From contig CM052355.1 of assembly GCA_028551475.1 (NCBI GenBank), forward strand, positions 2,046,001 through 2,110,000: 64,000 bases of DNA. Direction: 5' to 3'. Position 1 is the first letter of the stretch. Every line of letters starts with the position of its first letter. The translations under genes and the position numbers were made by a program. The notes under the pieces are model-generated. The model saw only the letters and a list, made by a program, of their open reading frames with translations, did no database searches and was not told the origin of the DNA. This document shows, one piece after another, positions 35,937 through 47,754 of this stretch. Source of the DNA: Casuarina equisetifolia (Eukaryota > Streptophyta > Magnoliopsida > Fagales > Casuarinaceae).

Positions 35937-37400
35937 GATTCAATCAGCATAAGAGTACCTTTTTTTTCCTTGGAGCGTAAAAGTCTTGGGATCCATAGAT
36001 TGAAAAAGAAAGAGAAAGAGATGATTAAAAAGAAAGTTGAATGAATGTATGAAAAAGACAGTTACAATGAGAGTGTGATAAACAGAGAATGAAAGTCGAA
36101 GAAGCTACAAAATTTGATGGTTTCTTCTTTAACTTGTATTGATTTTGCTTCTTTTTCATTTTCCATTTGTAATCCTTTGTTTTGCAAATGTTTATATATT
36201 TAGGTAAGAAATTAGAATAGAACATTTGGATTTTGTTTCCAAACATTGATGGATTCAAGTATGGTGATGGACAAAACATTCTAGTCTTAACCCTTCTGGC
36301 AAACAAAACATCTTGTGTGAGGGGCGTTGGGCTTACGTGGCAAGTGGACATTCCCCCTCCCTTAACGGTCAAGTTTGTTGATGCATGATTGTTTCATGTA
36401 GTGGTAGGGCACACGATTGTACCCTTTTAAGGCTTCCAATTTTGCGTTGAGCTAGACCCACTTCCATTTATTTAGGTTTATTTTCTTGACCTCTGTATTA
36501 TTAGGCCTTGATCCTAGTGCTTGTAATCTTTAATAACTCTCTCTTTTGCAATTTTTGTAAGATTAGTCCTTATTTACTATGTAGAATGGGTAAATGGTAA
36601 TAAAGATGATCTCAATTAATGATATCTTAGTCTATGATTCAATCAGCATAAAAGTACCTCTTTGTTCCTTAAAGCATAAGAGTCTTAGGATCCACAAATT
36701 AAGAAAGAAAGAGAAAGAAATGACTAAAAAAGAAATTGAATGAATATATGAAAAAGACACTTATAGTGAAAGCATGACACACAGAGAATGAAGGCTAAAG
36801 AAGTTACAAAAATTGATGGTTTCTGCTTTAACTTGTATCGATTTTACTTTCTTTTCACTTTCCATTTATAATCCTCCATTTTGCGAATGTTCATATATTT
36901 TGGGTAAGAAATTAGAATAAAACATTTCAATTTTGTTTCCTGGATCCAAATACGATGATGGACAAAACATTCTAGTATTAAGCCTTTTACCAAACAAAAT
37001 GTCTTATGCGATGGGCGTTAGGCTTACATGGCATGATTGTTCATTCCCCCTCCTGTAATGGTTAAGTTTGTTGATACATGATTGTTTCATACAGTAATAT
37101 GGCACATGATTGTACCTTTTTTAGGCTTCCAATTTTGCATTGAGCTAGACCCACTTCCATTTATTTAGGTTTATTTTCTTGACCTCTGTATTATTTGACC
37201 TTGATCTTGGTGCTTGTAACCTTCAACAACTTTCTCTTTTGCAATTTTTGTAAGATTAGTCCTTATTTGCTATGTAGAATGGGTAGATGGTAATAAAAAT
37301 GATCTCAATTAATGATATCTTAGTCTATGATTCGTCAGCATAAGAGTACCTTTTTGTTTTGTGCAACATAAGAGTCTTAGGATCCATAGACCGAATCATG
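35937..37400 (+). repeat. Tandem duplication, period about 695-699 bp, 2.1 copies
   Basis: GATTCAATCAGCATAA at 35937 recurs at 36636 and, as GATTCGTCAGCATAAG, at 37329. The units share AGAGTACCTTTTT, GAAAGAGAAAGA, the GACAAAACATTCTAG stretch and the GAGCTAGACCCACTTCC stretch, with about 10-15% difference by eye. No coding frame runs through the units. Confidence 0.85.
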
Positions 37401-38279
37401 TTGTCTTCTTTGTTCATCGGAGCAAGAGATTGATCCATCTCCATCTTTGAAACATTGTAAACAGAGCAAGAGATCATAGTGGTTATCAAAAAGTAAAGCA
37501 TGGCTCATCACTCGGTGTTTAATGTTAGGGCAGAGGTGGAGGTTGTTAGTGCAAACCATAGCCTTAGTGGCATTCTATTTTCGGCAAGAATATAAAAGTC
37601 CAAAGGCTAATGGCAGGCCTTAAATGAAGTGGTTGACATGGTGCACCAAAGGCCCTTGTGTCCCCTTATTAAACTTCGAGTCTTAAGTTAACTTTTTTCT
37701 TATCTTGGCCACGAACACCTAAAACTAAGCATTTTCTTAACTTTGGTTGTGACAAGGAACAGGACATTAACTTTATGACTCCATCAACCCTAGATATCAA
37801 TCTCACTCAATAATAAGGCCTAACACCTATCAACCATTGAAAAAGCAATAAGGTTTTGTTGTAGGGAAGATAGAGTACCATTTTGTGTAAACTCGTGTAA
37901 GGAAGAAAAAGGGCCTATCAACCATTTTGTGTCATCGTTGAAAAGGGCCTCTTTTGGAGATGTGATTCCAACTTGAGGTCTTTGTTTGTGTGTTTTGTTT
38001 TGAATGTGTTTTAGATAATAATGACCAACAAAATTTGATTTATCTCTCTTGACACAGCACAAAATCAAGACTTCCTTTTCTTCCCTCTCTTTTGAACTAA
38101 CTTTCTCTCCTTACATTAGACTTCATTCTCTTTTATCACTGATTATTAATTTGTTGAATGCACATGTAGGAAAATGCTCCCAAGCATTACACATGGCCAG
38201 GGTGTGTAAAGAATATCCCTTGTTTATGAGCTTCAAGTATCCTACCTTTGCCAATATCTCAAAAGGGCCATAGTTTCAG
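37401..38279. other. Unassigned sequence
   Basis: Only short frames are present on either strand. Some may belong to the gypsy remnant that follows, but I see no motif to support it. Confidence 0.4.
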
Positions 38280-38601
38280 GGAAATAAATTTGGACTACAC
38301 CTTATCCTTACTATAAGCAAATGATAGCACTATAATTGCAAGAATACTAAATCTCCCATTTGGAACTTTCTATCTGTTTTACTCTTATCATACACCTTTT
38401 TATCATGTTTTGGGACTCTAATAATTTATCCTAAAATTTCCTCAACACATGATCCTTTGTTAGTAACTCGCTCATTGTTACTTCTACCAAAGTAGTTCCT
38501 AGAACATAATCAAGTAAACAAGGAAGGGGTTTATCATAGACTATTTCATAAGGACCTTTTCCCATTAACCCCTATATGCTGGAGTTTTAACACAACTTCG
38601 C
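38280..38601 (-). mobile_element. Ty3/gypsy integrase C-terminal remnant
   Basis: The minus strand reads NGKGPYEIVYDKPLPCLLDY, then LGTTLVEVTMSELLTKDHVL, a stop, and ESQNMIKRCMIRVKQIESS. This fits the gypsy integrase region before the GPY/F module. The remnant is cut exactly where the duplicated DC1 block begins (38602). Confidence 0.7.
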
Positions 38602-38622
38602 TGGTTCTTGTTTGTGGAACAG

Positions 38623-40180
38623 AATTAATAGGCTGGCAAGGGACCTCGGGCATTTCTTAGAACCAATAGAAAATGTGGAATTGGGTGATTGTAGATGCTC
38701 CAAAAATTCAGTATCAGAGAATCCTGCTTACAAATGCTTAAATTTCAAATTATTCCTCCATAAATCATGTCTTGAGGCAATACAAAAGACAGACATGGAG
38801 TTCAAACACAAATCAGGTGAAAGACATCATTTTCCCGAGACAAAAATAACAGGGATGAAGGTTCATGAAGATGATGAGAACAAAGCTGTTTGTTCGACGC
38901 CCAAGGAAATGGAACCGCATTTGTCAGGCAAAAATGCACCTACCATTTACAAATGCTTCATCCCAAAGTGCAACTACTTCATTCATGAATCATGTGTCTA
39001 GGCATCCGACGTGATAACCCATTACCATTTACATGCTAACCCAAGCCACTGGCTTTCATTCACACCAACTGTGTTCGATTACCACGCATAATCAAAATTA
39101 GAGGACATGATCATTCCCTTACTATTATCCCACCTCTTAGTCAAGAAACGTGCGAAGAGCCACACGTGTCCAGTTTGTAAGGAAAATATGAATAAAGATT
39201 ATGGAGGATTGTTGTGAAAAAGCCTATGGATTCATTGCCCATTTCTAGTGCGCCTATTTTGAGGAGACCAAAGTGGAACTAGTGGTTCTCCTAGCTATCG
39301 TAATCTCTGAGAGAAGGGGAGAACAAAGAACATATCAGTGCTGGCAGAGATAAATCAACCAACAATTCATTGACATCGGCTTAGACTGCATACACCTTTA
39401 AATGGCTTTTTTTGTTGGGAGTATGATTGCAGTCGTAATGGCTTCTTCTATACATGCAACGAGTGTAGTTGGCTTCGACATGACATTCAATGTGTTGTAA
39501 TTCCGAAGGCCTTTAACCATAAGCTTCACAAACATCGCTGTAACATATCCCTTAACATACTAATGCCACATCAGATAAATAAGGCATTAGTTAGTATGAG
39601 GTGTCAAATAAAGCTGTTAATTCTGTTATGCTGACATGGCAATTCTGTTAGAAGCCTTTAGTTAAGTTGTAACTAACTGAGGCTATTAAGGCGCCATAAT
39701 CGTTGCTTTTTGTAAGTTGGTTAGATCGGTTAAAGCCGGCTAACTAGTATAAATAAATGGCGGGTGAACTAGGTAGGCATTAAGAAAGTTGTAAGAAGAA
39801 GTCTCTGTAATCGCAGAGTCGAGGTCTCGGGTTCCCTCGTGAAAGAAATCCATTGTAATCATTTTAGTCGAGGAAATTGGTAGAAAGGCTAAGTCAGTTA
39901 AGCAGCCATTGTTCTCTTCTAGTTACTCGGCTATTTGCTCAAAGTCCTAAAGATATTGGAGGTTGTTACAATCGCCTTTTTCGAGGCACTCTTTCGGAAC
40001 GAGAAGGGAATGCTGGTGGTGAAAATCCATGGAATGCCAGGAGATTGAAGTGTAATACGTGCAACTTTTGCTTGTGCATGAGATGTGCGACTCTTCCTCT
40101 TGTAGCAACACATAAGTATGACAAAAATTTCCTAAGGCTTACTAACAAACTAGAAGACAACCCTGATGAATGTTATCAAC
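38623..40180 (+). pseudogene. DC1-domain protein pseudogene C, copy 2
   Basis: It has the same structure as 24002-25560: a 129-residue initial frame ending in TAG at 38999-39001, degenerate DC1 pieces, a solo LTR at 39539-39970, and a resumed frame with CNTCNFCLCMRCATLP. Differences from copy 1 include Glu/Lys and Phe/Leu substitutions and a one-base deletion near 39310. The upstream exon and promoter region are absent here because the duplication starts at the splice acceptor. Confidence 0.85.
39539..39970 (+). mobile_element. Solo LTR, 432 bp, TSD ATCGC (copy 2)
   Basis: It is identical in position, ends and target duplication (39534-39538 and 39971-39975) to the LTR at 24919-25350. It was therefore duplicated together with its host rather than inserted twice. 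Confidence 0.92.
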
Positions 40181-41113
40181 AAGAACTACATATGCATTTG
40201 GGTATATATATAAGCAATTTTCTCTCCTTTTATATATATATATATATATATATATTGGTGGTTTGTAAATCACTTTTAGATATACAATGAAATGTCATGA
40301 CAATATTAAAGATGAAACATGAGGCATAGTTATACAACCTTCATAGCATCAACTTATCAAATCATTGTTGCCATTAAGTCATACTTCAAAATAAAACCTT
40401 GTAATTATTGGCCAATAAAGCGCTCACCCTATAAGTTGAGAGCAAACATTACATCAAAGCTTCCATCTAAGACATCAATGTCAATGTCTTTAGCCTATAA
40501 ACACATATTAATTGGTCTAATTACATGCCATTAATAAGAGTGAATGAAATTGATTTTTTCAATAAGAGGTCAAAAATTTCTTAATAAATTTAACTCCCCA
40601 TCTAAACAGAAAAATCCCAGAAACGAGAGGTTAGAAAGCGAAGGTTCAGTTTCATTGCGCATACAAATCCTTACCCGAGTAGTTGTAATTGCAGTTCCGT
40701 CATACTACATAGAAGCATACTCGGGGGAAAGATGCTGGGGCATACAAAATTTTTATGCGGGCAAAGATGTTAATGTTGTCACCTTCTTTATCTTAATTGC
40801 ATCCTCATCATAATGCCCATTGTTAGTCAGTCTATTGTCACGGAGGCAATCCTTGTCCCTCCCAGTGCCAGTTCATCCAACGTTGTCTCTTGCAATTCGT
40901 GCGTTGAAAACTTTTATATTTTCAACTCGAAAATATTGAATGGTTAGTTTGGTTTCCCAAACTAATCAAGGTAGGAGCATTGGGGTAGTTGAATAAGCTT
41001 AAAGGATGATAAACTTCATATTCGAGGTTAATTTTAGTGAGGTTGAAAGCAAGTAGTGAAGCATACAAGAAAAAGTATTTGTGAAGACAGAGAAATTAAG
41101 TGGTTAAGAGTGG
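40181..41113 (+). other. 3' flank of DC1 copy C (copy 2), no gene seen
   Basis: This is equivalent to 25561-26491. The (TA)n tract at about 40231-40255 is longer than in copy 1. Confidence 0.55.
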
Positions 41114-41116
41114 TTA

Positions 41117-41147
<31 letters not shown>

Positions 41148-41542
41148 AAGAAACACGTATAGGAAGAAAGAAGATTCGTAGAAGGGGGGGAAAAAAATAC
41201 TGTACCTATCCATCTTCTACAGATTCCTTGCATCCTCATGAAATTGCTTCCTTTTTGTTCAATGCATTCCATTTTCCCTTGAAACTTGTATTCTCCTTCA
41301 AGTCTCCATGGATCCCATGTAGAAGTATAATCTCCTTCTTGCCTTGTAGTTCCGGCAAGGAGTCGTAACCCAAAGTGACAATATTGGTCATAGACCATTG
41401 GACTTTTAGAAGTTTCCCATTGACTAATTTCACAAGACAACATCCTTCGTGGGTTGTTTGGCAGGTTAAATCCACAAATCTTGAGAGGAAACGGATAGTG
41501 GTAGATGGAATGTCGACCATAGAATGTAATTTGTGGTTTCAA
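41114..41542 (-). pseudogene. Unidentified ORF fragment Y-like, copy 2
   Basis: This is the counterpart of 26492-26916. A one-base insertion near 41400 relative to copy 1 joins the first segment to a different downstream frame, so the two copies predict different proteins. The adjoining (GA)n (about 41119-41142) is longer than in copy 1. The product is not recognised. Confidence 0.35.
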
Positions 41543-42854
41543 ACATAGGTACTATTGCCGTAACCTATTTAAGTTATTTTTGAACTTGGATTTGTTAGGT
41601 TAGATAATATAGCAGACTGTAAAAACTGCAAGTGTAAATTTTTTATACCTTCATCATCAAGGACGGAAGTGTAAATTTCTGCAGTCACACTCAATAAGAA
41701 TGACAATTCTTAATCTACTTGGTTCAATGGTTTTGGAGTAAAACCCACCAAAAAATTAGAACTGCAATTGTTAACGGAAACAAAGACTAAACAAAAAGAA
41801 AATAATGGACTTTAAGTTTGTCATGGGCATAGGAAGACACCACTATCATGGAATGTTTGAGGCCGATGATGATTCTAATTGTCAAAAGGGCACATTTTTT
41901 GTTGGGTCTCTTAAAACCAATAGTTAAAAATGAAAATACCTTTGCATATAAAGATATTAGACTAAAATATTAATAGTGTATATTGTTCATTTATATCATT
42001 ATTAACAAATTTTCTCATCTCATACGTAAGGAAACATGTCTTATGAAGACCAGTCTAAAAGCGATGTGTTACGCACTAGAAAATTATATTTTAATACTAT
42101 TATAACTTATTTAATATAAGTGTTCATCCATTACATTTGTAAGTTGGCCTAACCCAATTATGAGTCCCATATTTCTAATATATGTATTGAAGAGACAATA
42201 ATGATTCTTGGTGGCTGTAAAAACAAAATAGGATATATAAAAATACAATTTTCACTTTCTTCATCTTTCCACTATTTTTTATTTCTAATGGGTTGCATCA
42301 AAGTTGGTTTCATTTCAAATACCATATTAGAAATGTTTACTTCCTCCTTAAATGGTTAAGAGAAAAAGATATCTTTTATATAAAAAGAACAAACTAAACT
42401 AAAATTTTAAAATATTCATTCATAATATATTCAAAAAAGCATCTTTAGATAGAAGAACTCCAACCCCGATTGTACTCTTTGTTTTGAAAAGTTTTCTAGA
42501 TAAAACAAAACCTTTTCAATTTTAATTTATCCATGTTTGTTGTAATTTATCCGAGTGTTTATGTTTAGTTGTTATAAACAAAACTATAAATTATAATTGT
42601 AACAAACCTTGAGATGAGCTCTATAAAAGAGAGGGGAATATAAAGATATAAAGAAAAGGAAAAGAGAAGAGAATAAAGAAAACATGTATAGAAGTGTTTG
42701 TGTTTATTTGTTATCAAAAAACAAGCAATTGTAGTTGTTAAAGATCATGAGATGAAGGGTGGTATGTTAAAGAGAAGCCAATGTAAATAAACAAAGAAAA
42801 AAAAAGGGAGGAGAATAAAGAAAAGAAAAAGAGAAGAAAATAAAGAAAACATAT
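41543..42854 (+). other. Diverged inner-arm sequence (copy 2), no gene seen
   Basis: This is equivalent to 26917-28226 of copy 1. It contains no supported gene. Confidence 0.5.
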
Positions 42855-43184
42855 GGGTGCAAAACTTCTTAAAATATCATTTTTAGCTTGTATCTATTGC
42901 ATATGGGCAGAAAGGAATAGAAGAAGATTTCAAAATACATTAGTTGACATTCCACTCTTGTTGGCTAAAGTAAGAAAAATTGTACGAGGGAGAGCTTCTC
43001 TGCTTTACAATATCAAACCCTCACAAGGTAATGTCTTTTTGAGTGAGATCTGGAGACTTTCAACCTCTATTTTTTCTTACTCTTAGCTTATTTTTGAAAA
43101 TTGTTGTAATACTAGGATATACCCCTTTGCTTTTGTATATTATATTCTATTAATGCAACTTACATTAAAAACCAAAAAAAAAAA
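42855..43184 (+). mobile_element. LINE 3' end, copy 2
   Basis: It has the same reverse-transcriptase tail (CIYCIWAERNRRRFQN), 3' UTR, poly-A and ACATAT target duplication as 28229-28556. The poly-A is one base longer. Confidence 0.72.
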
Positions 43185-43303
43185 CATATATAAAAAGAGA
43201 AAGAGGTTTAGGACAGAAACAAAAACATGGTAATTCAAGTTAAGAGATAACACAATGTAGTAATCAACTCATAACACTATGTCTTGCTAAAAGCATATTC
43301 ATT

Positions 43304-44230
43304 TCATCTTGCTTTCTTGTTGTACAAATGCATTCCATTCCTCCTTGCCTTGTAGAAAGCACGCCTCCGACGGTGCTCATGGATCTTCTTTGTAGAAGAA
43401 CAAATCAATTCATCATATGCATCAATGTCTTTGTGCTTTTCGGCGTTTGCCAAGAAGCTAGATATTTCTTTCTCTAATTGAAAAGGCACATCAACTAGTA
43501 CATCATAACAAGTGGTTCCAGCAGGGCAATTTCCTGAAAGCTTGATTTTATGCTCCAAATGTGTAGGACGAGGAGGGGCAATCAAATGCTGAGATATCTT
43601 TTTTGTAGTCATAGCAAATTTCATCTTCTCTTCCCTAAACACTTTCTGAAGGGGTGGATCACATACAAAGAATGATGGATCGCTAGGGTTTTGCAACCTC
43701 CTAGCCTTCACACAGTGCCAAATTGCAGCAAGAATTCTTGGGCGGCTCTCCACCACAAGTCCAAGGTTCAGTCAGGATTGGTGAAAGTTTAAATTTCTCA
43801 GGAACATAGTTCATTTCCAGTCTTATTATTGCAGTGAATTCCTTATCTCCTTTCTTTTTCACCTCAAATTCCTCATGAAGAACAGGCGACCGAATACTCT
43901 GCCACAGAATTACATGGTTATCTGTATAGAGGTTTTGGTCCAAGTAGATCGTAATTTTTTTGAAGAAGGACGAAAACTTTGGGTATGAAGAGCCTATTTT
44001 CTGTGTCATTCCAGCCAGCACAGGATCCTTTCCATCTTCCAGTATCCTCCCAATTATCTTGAGTGACCCAGAAGGAGACTCTGCACTCTTCTTCTCAGGA
44101 TCTGTTTGCATCTGATTTGAGAAGGTATTGAAAACATAAACCCGAAGTGTTTTCTGAACACGATGTGGGTTTTTAAGAGAATCCTGTATGTCCCTCTTCT
44201 TTCTTGGCAAAGCAGCATCAATCCAAGCGT
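43304..44230 (-). pseudogene. SNF12: SNF12/BAF60-type SWI/SNF subunit, partial retrocopy
   Basis: The minus strand begins with [20 protein letters not shown] and [16 protein letters not shown], passes through [15 protein letters not shown] and [11 protein letters not shown], and after a one-base deletion near 43765 continues with [19 protein letters not shown], the [17 protein letters not shown] segment and [10 protein letters not shown]. This spans roughly the middle to near the C-terminus of plant SNF12/CHC1, including the SWIB domain. The parent protein is a core subunit of SWI/SNF chromatin-remodelling complexes in the nucleus. There are no introns, the N-terminus is missing, and the tail after [10 protein letters not shown] is unrelated, so this is a truncated processed copy. 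It abuts an F-box fragment on the same strand. Confidence 0.87.
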
Positions 44231-44615
44231 AGCTTCAATTAGAAGCACCTAGCTTCACAGGTGGTATCATCTTGTGTTTTCTTATTGACGAATTCCAAAT
44301 TACAATCCTATCTTTGCGATCGCGAGTGCAAAACAAGCCATTACAAGAATTGCCGATAAGCCTGTCCCATTCTGGAACACATGACGACTGGAGGATCTTC
44401 ATGGGCTTGTGGTTAATATTCACCAAGCAATACGTGTCCTCGTAACACCGCACAAGGAGGATGCTCTAGATGGAGTGCTGAAGATGCATTTTGATGAAAT
44501 ATGAGTCCTTAATTATTGCGCGCCATGACTTGGAAACACTATGAAAACGTATTAGGGACTTGAGATAGAAGTATTTGCAGGATTAGCTCTTCTAGGAGGA
44601 TCGACATCCAAAGAA
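44231..44615 (-). pseudogene. F-box protein pseudogene 1, N-terminal half
   Basis: Read on the minus strand: a damaged F-box (IRFHSVSKSWRAIIKD, then FIKMHLQHSI), a stop at about 44467, then DTYCLVNINHKPMKI and IVIWNSSIRKHKMIPPVKLG. The last part is the start of the F-box-associated (FBA) domain, and the gene stops there at the junction with the SNF12 retrocopy. F-box proteins recruit substrates to SCF ubiquitin ligases. It is related to F-box pseudogene 2 (47755-48744), which continues beyond this point. Non-functional. Confidence 0.78.
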
Positions 44616-46374
44616 GACCTCTTATAGTATGGTAATCCTAGTGGAAGCTAGTCTTCGTATAGAAGTCTAGTTCTTTTGATCTAGTAAACTTAGGAAGGAT
44701 AAATTTAGGAGAATTAAAATTAAATAAAAATTTTATAAATTAAAATTCAAAGTTTCCTTTGCAACAAAGTTTTCTAGGTTTGAAATTTCAAAATAATTAT
44801 CGATGAGCCTTTAATTTCCCATAGATGAAGTGCTTCATTTTAGATCAATCAATTCTTCGACTGAGTTTCGACATTCTCTTAAAAACCATCTTCTTTATTG
44901 TAAAATTAAAACAAATTTTAGAACCTAAATAACATAGCTTATTTAAATAAGATTTAAGTCCCCTGTGAAACCTCCCATTGGAGAAATTAGTTGAGATGCA
45001 TCTGGGTGAACTCTAATTAAGTGATTAAAATCTCTCCTTTGTGATAATGGCTTGAGGTCAATTATACATCAATACTAAATTGTCCACTTTATCTTATTGA
45101 AGGGCTAGATGAAATGTTGAGTTGGGTTTTCATTTTGTGTTACAAGACAAAAGCCAATTAGTATGCCAAGATCTAAATGAAAGCACATTGAATTTGAGTT
45201 TAGGATTGAAGACAAATGATGATGAACAAAATTCTAACTCAAAAACTAGTCACAGTAGAGATGGCAAAGAGAAGGTTAGTAGCACTAGGACATAAGTAAA
45301 GGCTGCCATGGGGTTTTGGGGTGCCAAGGGCATGAGAATCTGCAAACCTACAATTTACGCTTGATTTATAAATTGCAATTTTTTTCTTGGCTTTTTGTTG
45401 AGCCACCGGCTATCTTGGGCATGTGAAATCCAGTGGCTTTTGCATGTACTTCAGTCTTCATTTTACATTTCCCTTTTGAGCTGGTAAGGTTGTTGGATTT
45501 ACAAATTGAATGGAAATTGAATGAATAGTCCAATTTTACCATTCATTTCATCAGGTTGAGGACTAAGTATATAATTGCCAATTGAAATTTGTAACAGGTG
45601 AAGTGCCTTATGAGTAGGACAAAGTGCTTATAGACGTATAGTGAGTTGAGAAGATAGGGTTTAGGTTGGATGATGCCAACTTTTGTTGTAGTTCATGAGT
45701 CATGAACAATGGGCTTTCTTTCACCTCTTTGGTTTTGGTTTTGGTTTTGGTCTTTTAGAGCTGCAAATCAAAACCATTTCTATTCATACATTTAATTCTC
45801 CTGCTTGATCATGGTACTGTTTAAGTACTTGGTTGAACAATCAATTACAAGTCCACTCAAAATCCTTGGGCATTGAGAACATGTAAATACCCACCCATGA
45901 CTCCTCACAAAGGCAACGAATCCCAAAAAGTAGACCAATCACTCTGCAGAACTTGAGGCAAGGGGCACTAGTTGGAGGTGGACCACGTTACACCACGTGC
46001 CAAAAGGTTAGGATCCTCCGTGATGGACCAAAAGTTTGAAGCCTTGAACTGCAAAATAATCATGAAGAAATTTAACCATTACCCCAATCATCTACAGGTT
46101 TTAGATCCTAGCTCTACATTGCCAGTCCGAATTTGAAGCGGAAAAGCTAGCGTATAGGCTCTCAATGGGCCTCCATATAAGAAACTAGATGGAATTTGGA
46201 CAGCAAATGATGCGACCAAGATTTTATTGTTAAATTTGGGAACAACAACTATCCTAGTACATGAGACAATCATTAAAGTCACAAACATGAATTGGTCTAA
46301 ACCAATATCAAGAAAGGAAATTTGTAAAACTCCCTATTGAGAAAGGAAATTATAAATCCTGCTATGTTGGATTT
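44616..46374. other. Intergenic with a dispersed repeat, no gene seen
   Basis: 44700-44950 resembles the upstream flank of F-box 2 (49030-49440). 45050-45330 is a diverged copy of 55345-55630 (shared GTATGCCAAGATYTAAATGA and AACTCAAAAACTARTCACA). The rest has no recognised feature. Confidence 0.55.
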
Positions 46375-46822
46375 GTATAAGTTAAAGCATGCTATAGGTT
46401 ACCAGTTTATGTCTCCTAATTCCCTTATTATCTTGGGAAATAACAATTTTGGAATTTTATTTTTTTGTTCACCGACTTTAACATTGTGGTAGTTTTATCC
46501 TTTTTCTTGAAAAGAATTGCACAAAATAATTGAAACTTTATTTAAAAAACATTTCAACACAAATAATACACTTGGCCCACTCCTTTTTTTATATAAAGTT
46601 TCTTCTTGGGTGATTTTCCCTTTGGAGTTCTTTTGTTTGAAGACACTTTTTATGATAGGGTAGAAATGTATATCTTACATCGTTAATGTTTTAAAGTGAT
46701 AAAAAAATTATATATGAAAATTATTTCTCTCCTAACTGTTGATTAGAAACTTGAATTTCACCCCATCTTATGAAGAGACATCATTGAACATTAAACAACT
46801 CTAAAAATTTTCTAGCCTAACT
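46375..46822 (-). repeat. Inverted fragment of the DC1 unit flank
   Basis: In reverse complement this matches 22986-23430. It spans the point where arm A is interrupted by the copia element at 6669/6670, so it preserves a form of the empty insertion site. Confidence 0.85.
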
Positions 46823-46840
46823 AATCTTATATAAAAACAA

Positions 46841-47128
46841 TTAAGCATGGGCAAGGTAGTGAGTCAGATGGTCAAAAAGTTGCACGTTTGGGATTGTATA
46901 CCCATAATTAGTAAGATGATCTGCAACTTTATTCCCTTCTCGATATATATGTTTCACTTTCATGGATGCGAGAATTATAGATATACATTGACGAATGACA
47001 TATTCCAACTTCCAAAAAGCTGTCCATTTTTTAAGGAATCTGATTTTATAATGTAGGATACCTAATTCCGTTCTTGGCATATTTTGAGGCCTTCTAGGAA
47101 GGTATAACCTACTACAACCATAAAACAA
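46841..47128 (-). mobile_element. RNase H-like remnant of a non-LTR retroelement
   Basis: The minus-strand frame contains ILASMKVKHIYREGNKVADH and LTNYGYTIPN. The HIYREGNxVADxLAxxG pattern is the C-terminal part of the RNase H domain (RVT_3 type) found in plant LINEs and related domesticated genes. Only about 95 residues survive. Confidence 0.65.
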
Positions 47129-47754
47129 AATTAGTGAAACCTATTATTATTAAGAAAGGAAAATATAAAATTTATGACAATTATGAAACTAAGGAAATTC
47201 TAAAACCTACTATAACCATAAAGAAAATTATGAAACTTCTGTGAACTTATACAAAGAAAACTAAATTAATATAAACCATATGAGTAAAGGGAAAAAAATG
47301 TCCTCTTAAGAAATCAAGTTCCTCTGTTATATTTTCTGTTTAATTATTCATAAATATTTTATTATTCATAATTATTTTATAAAAAATAATATTTGAGTCT
47401 CTAATTACATGGAAAATTATGTTAAACAAGGAAAAAAAAAGGTAAAAATAGACAAAATATGCACCTTTTGTTTTTGAATCTATCAATTCTCAAATTCGAC
47501 ATTTAAATCAAGGCATGGATTTGATTACTTAAAATTGCTCACAAAAAAGCAAAAACCCAACAAGAACAAAAATTTTAACATATATTAAAGCATAATTTTG
47601 AACGAAAGTACAATGCCAAATTAAACTGTTTAATAATTTCCTTGGGTTTTTCTTTTTAAAAAAGAAAAAAGAAAAGAAGGTAGAACCCTAAACTTTAGAA
47701 TTCAAGAAAAGAAATTCATTTCAGTAAATTCAACCATTATTACTGTCAGTAAGC
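47129..47754. repeat. Dispersed repeat partner of 55680-56000
   Basis: 47140-47470 shares ACCTACTATAA, AGAAAATTA/TGAAACTT-like and TTGTTTAATT...TTCATAAAT blocks with 55680-56000 at low identity. At the other site this segment lies directly after the partner of 45050-45330, whereas here 1.8 kb intervenes. No gene. Confidence 0.45.

Larger units (their letters stand above)
38602..43680 (+). repeat. Near-identical direct duplication, copy 2
   Basis: This pairs with 23981-29053. Homology starts abruptly inside the polypyrimidine tract of the DC1 splice acceptor, next to a gypsy remnant. It continues past the point where copy 1 meets the gap, so copy 2 shows what lies beyond. Confidence 0.95.

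Noticed and set aside
23981..43680. Functional tandem DC1 gene cluster as a resistance-type locus
   Set aside because: All five DC1 copies carry multiple disabling lesions, so a working clustered gene system is not supported.
43304..44230. Functional SNF12 gene
   Set aside because: It lacks the N-terminus and introns, has a one-base deletion, and its C-terminus is replaced by unrelated residues.
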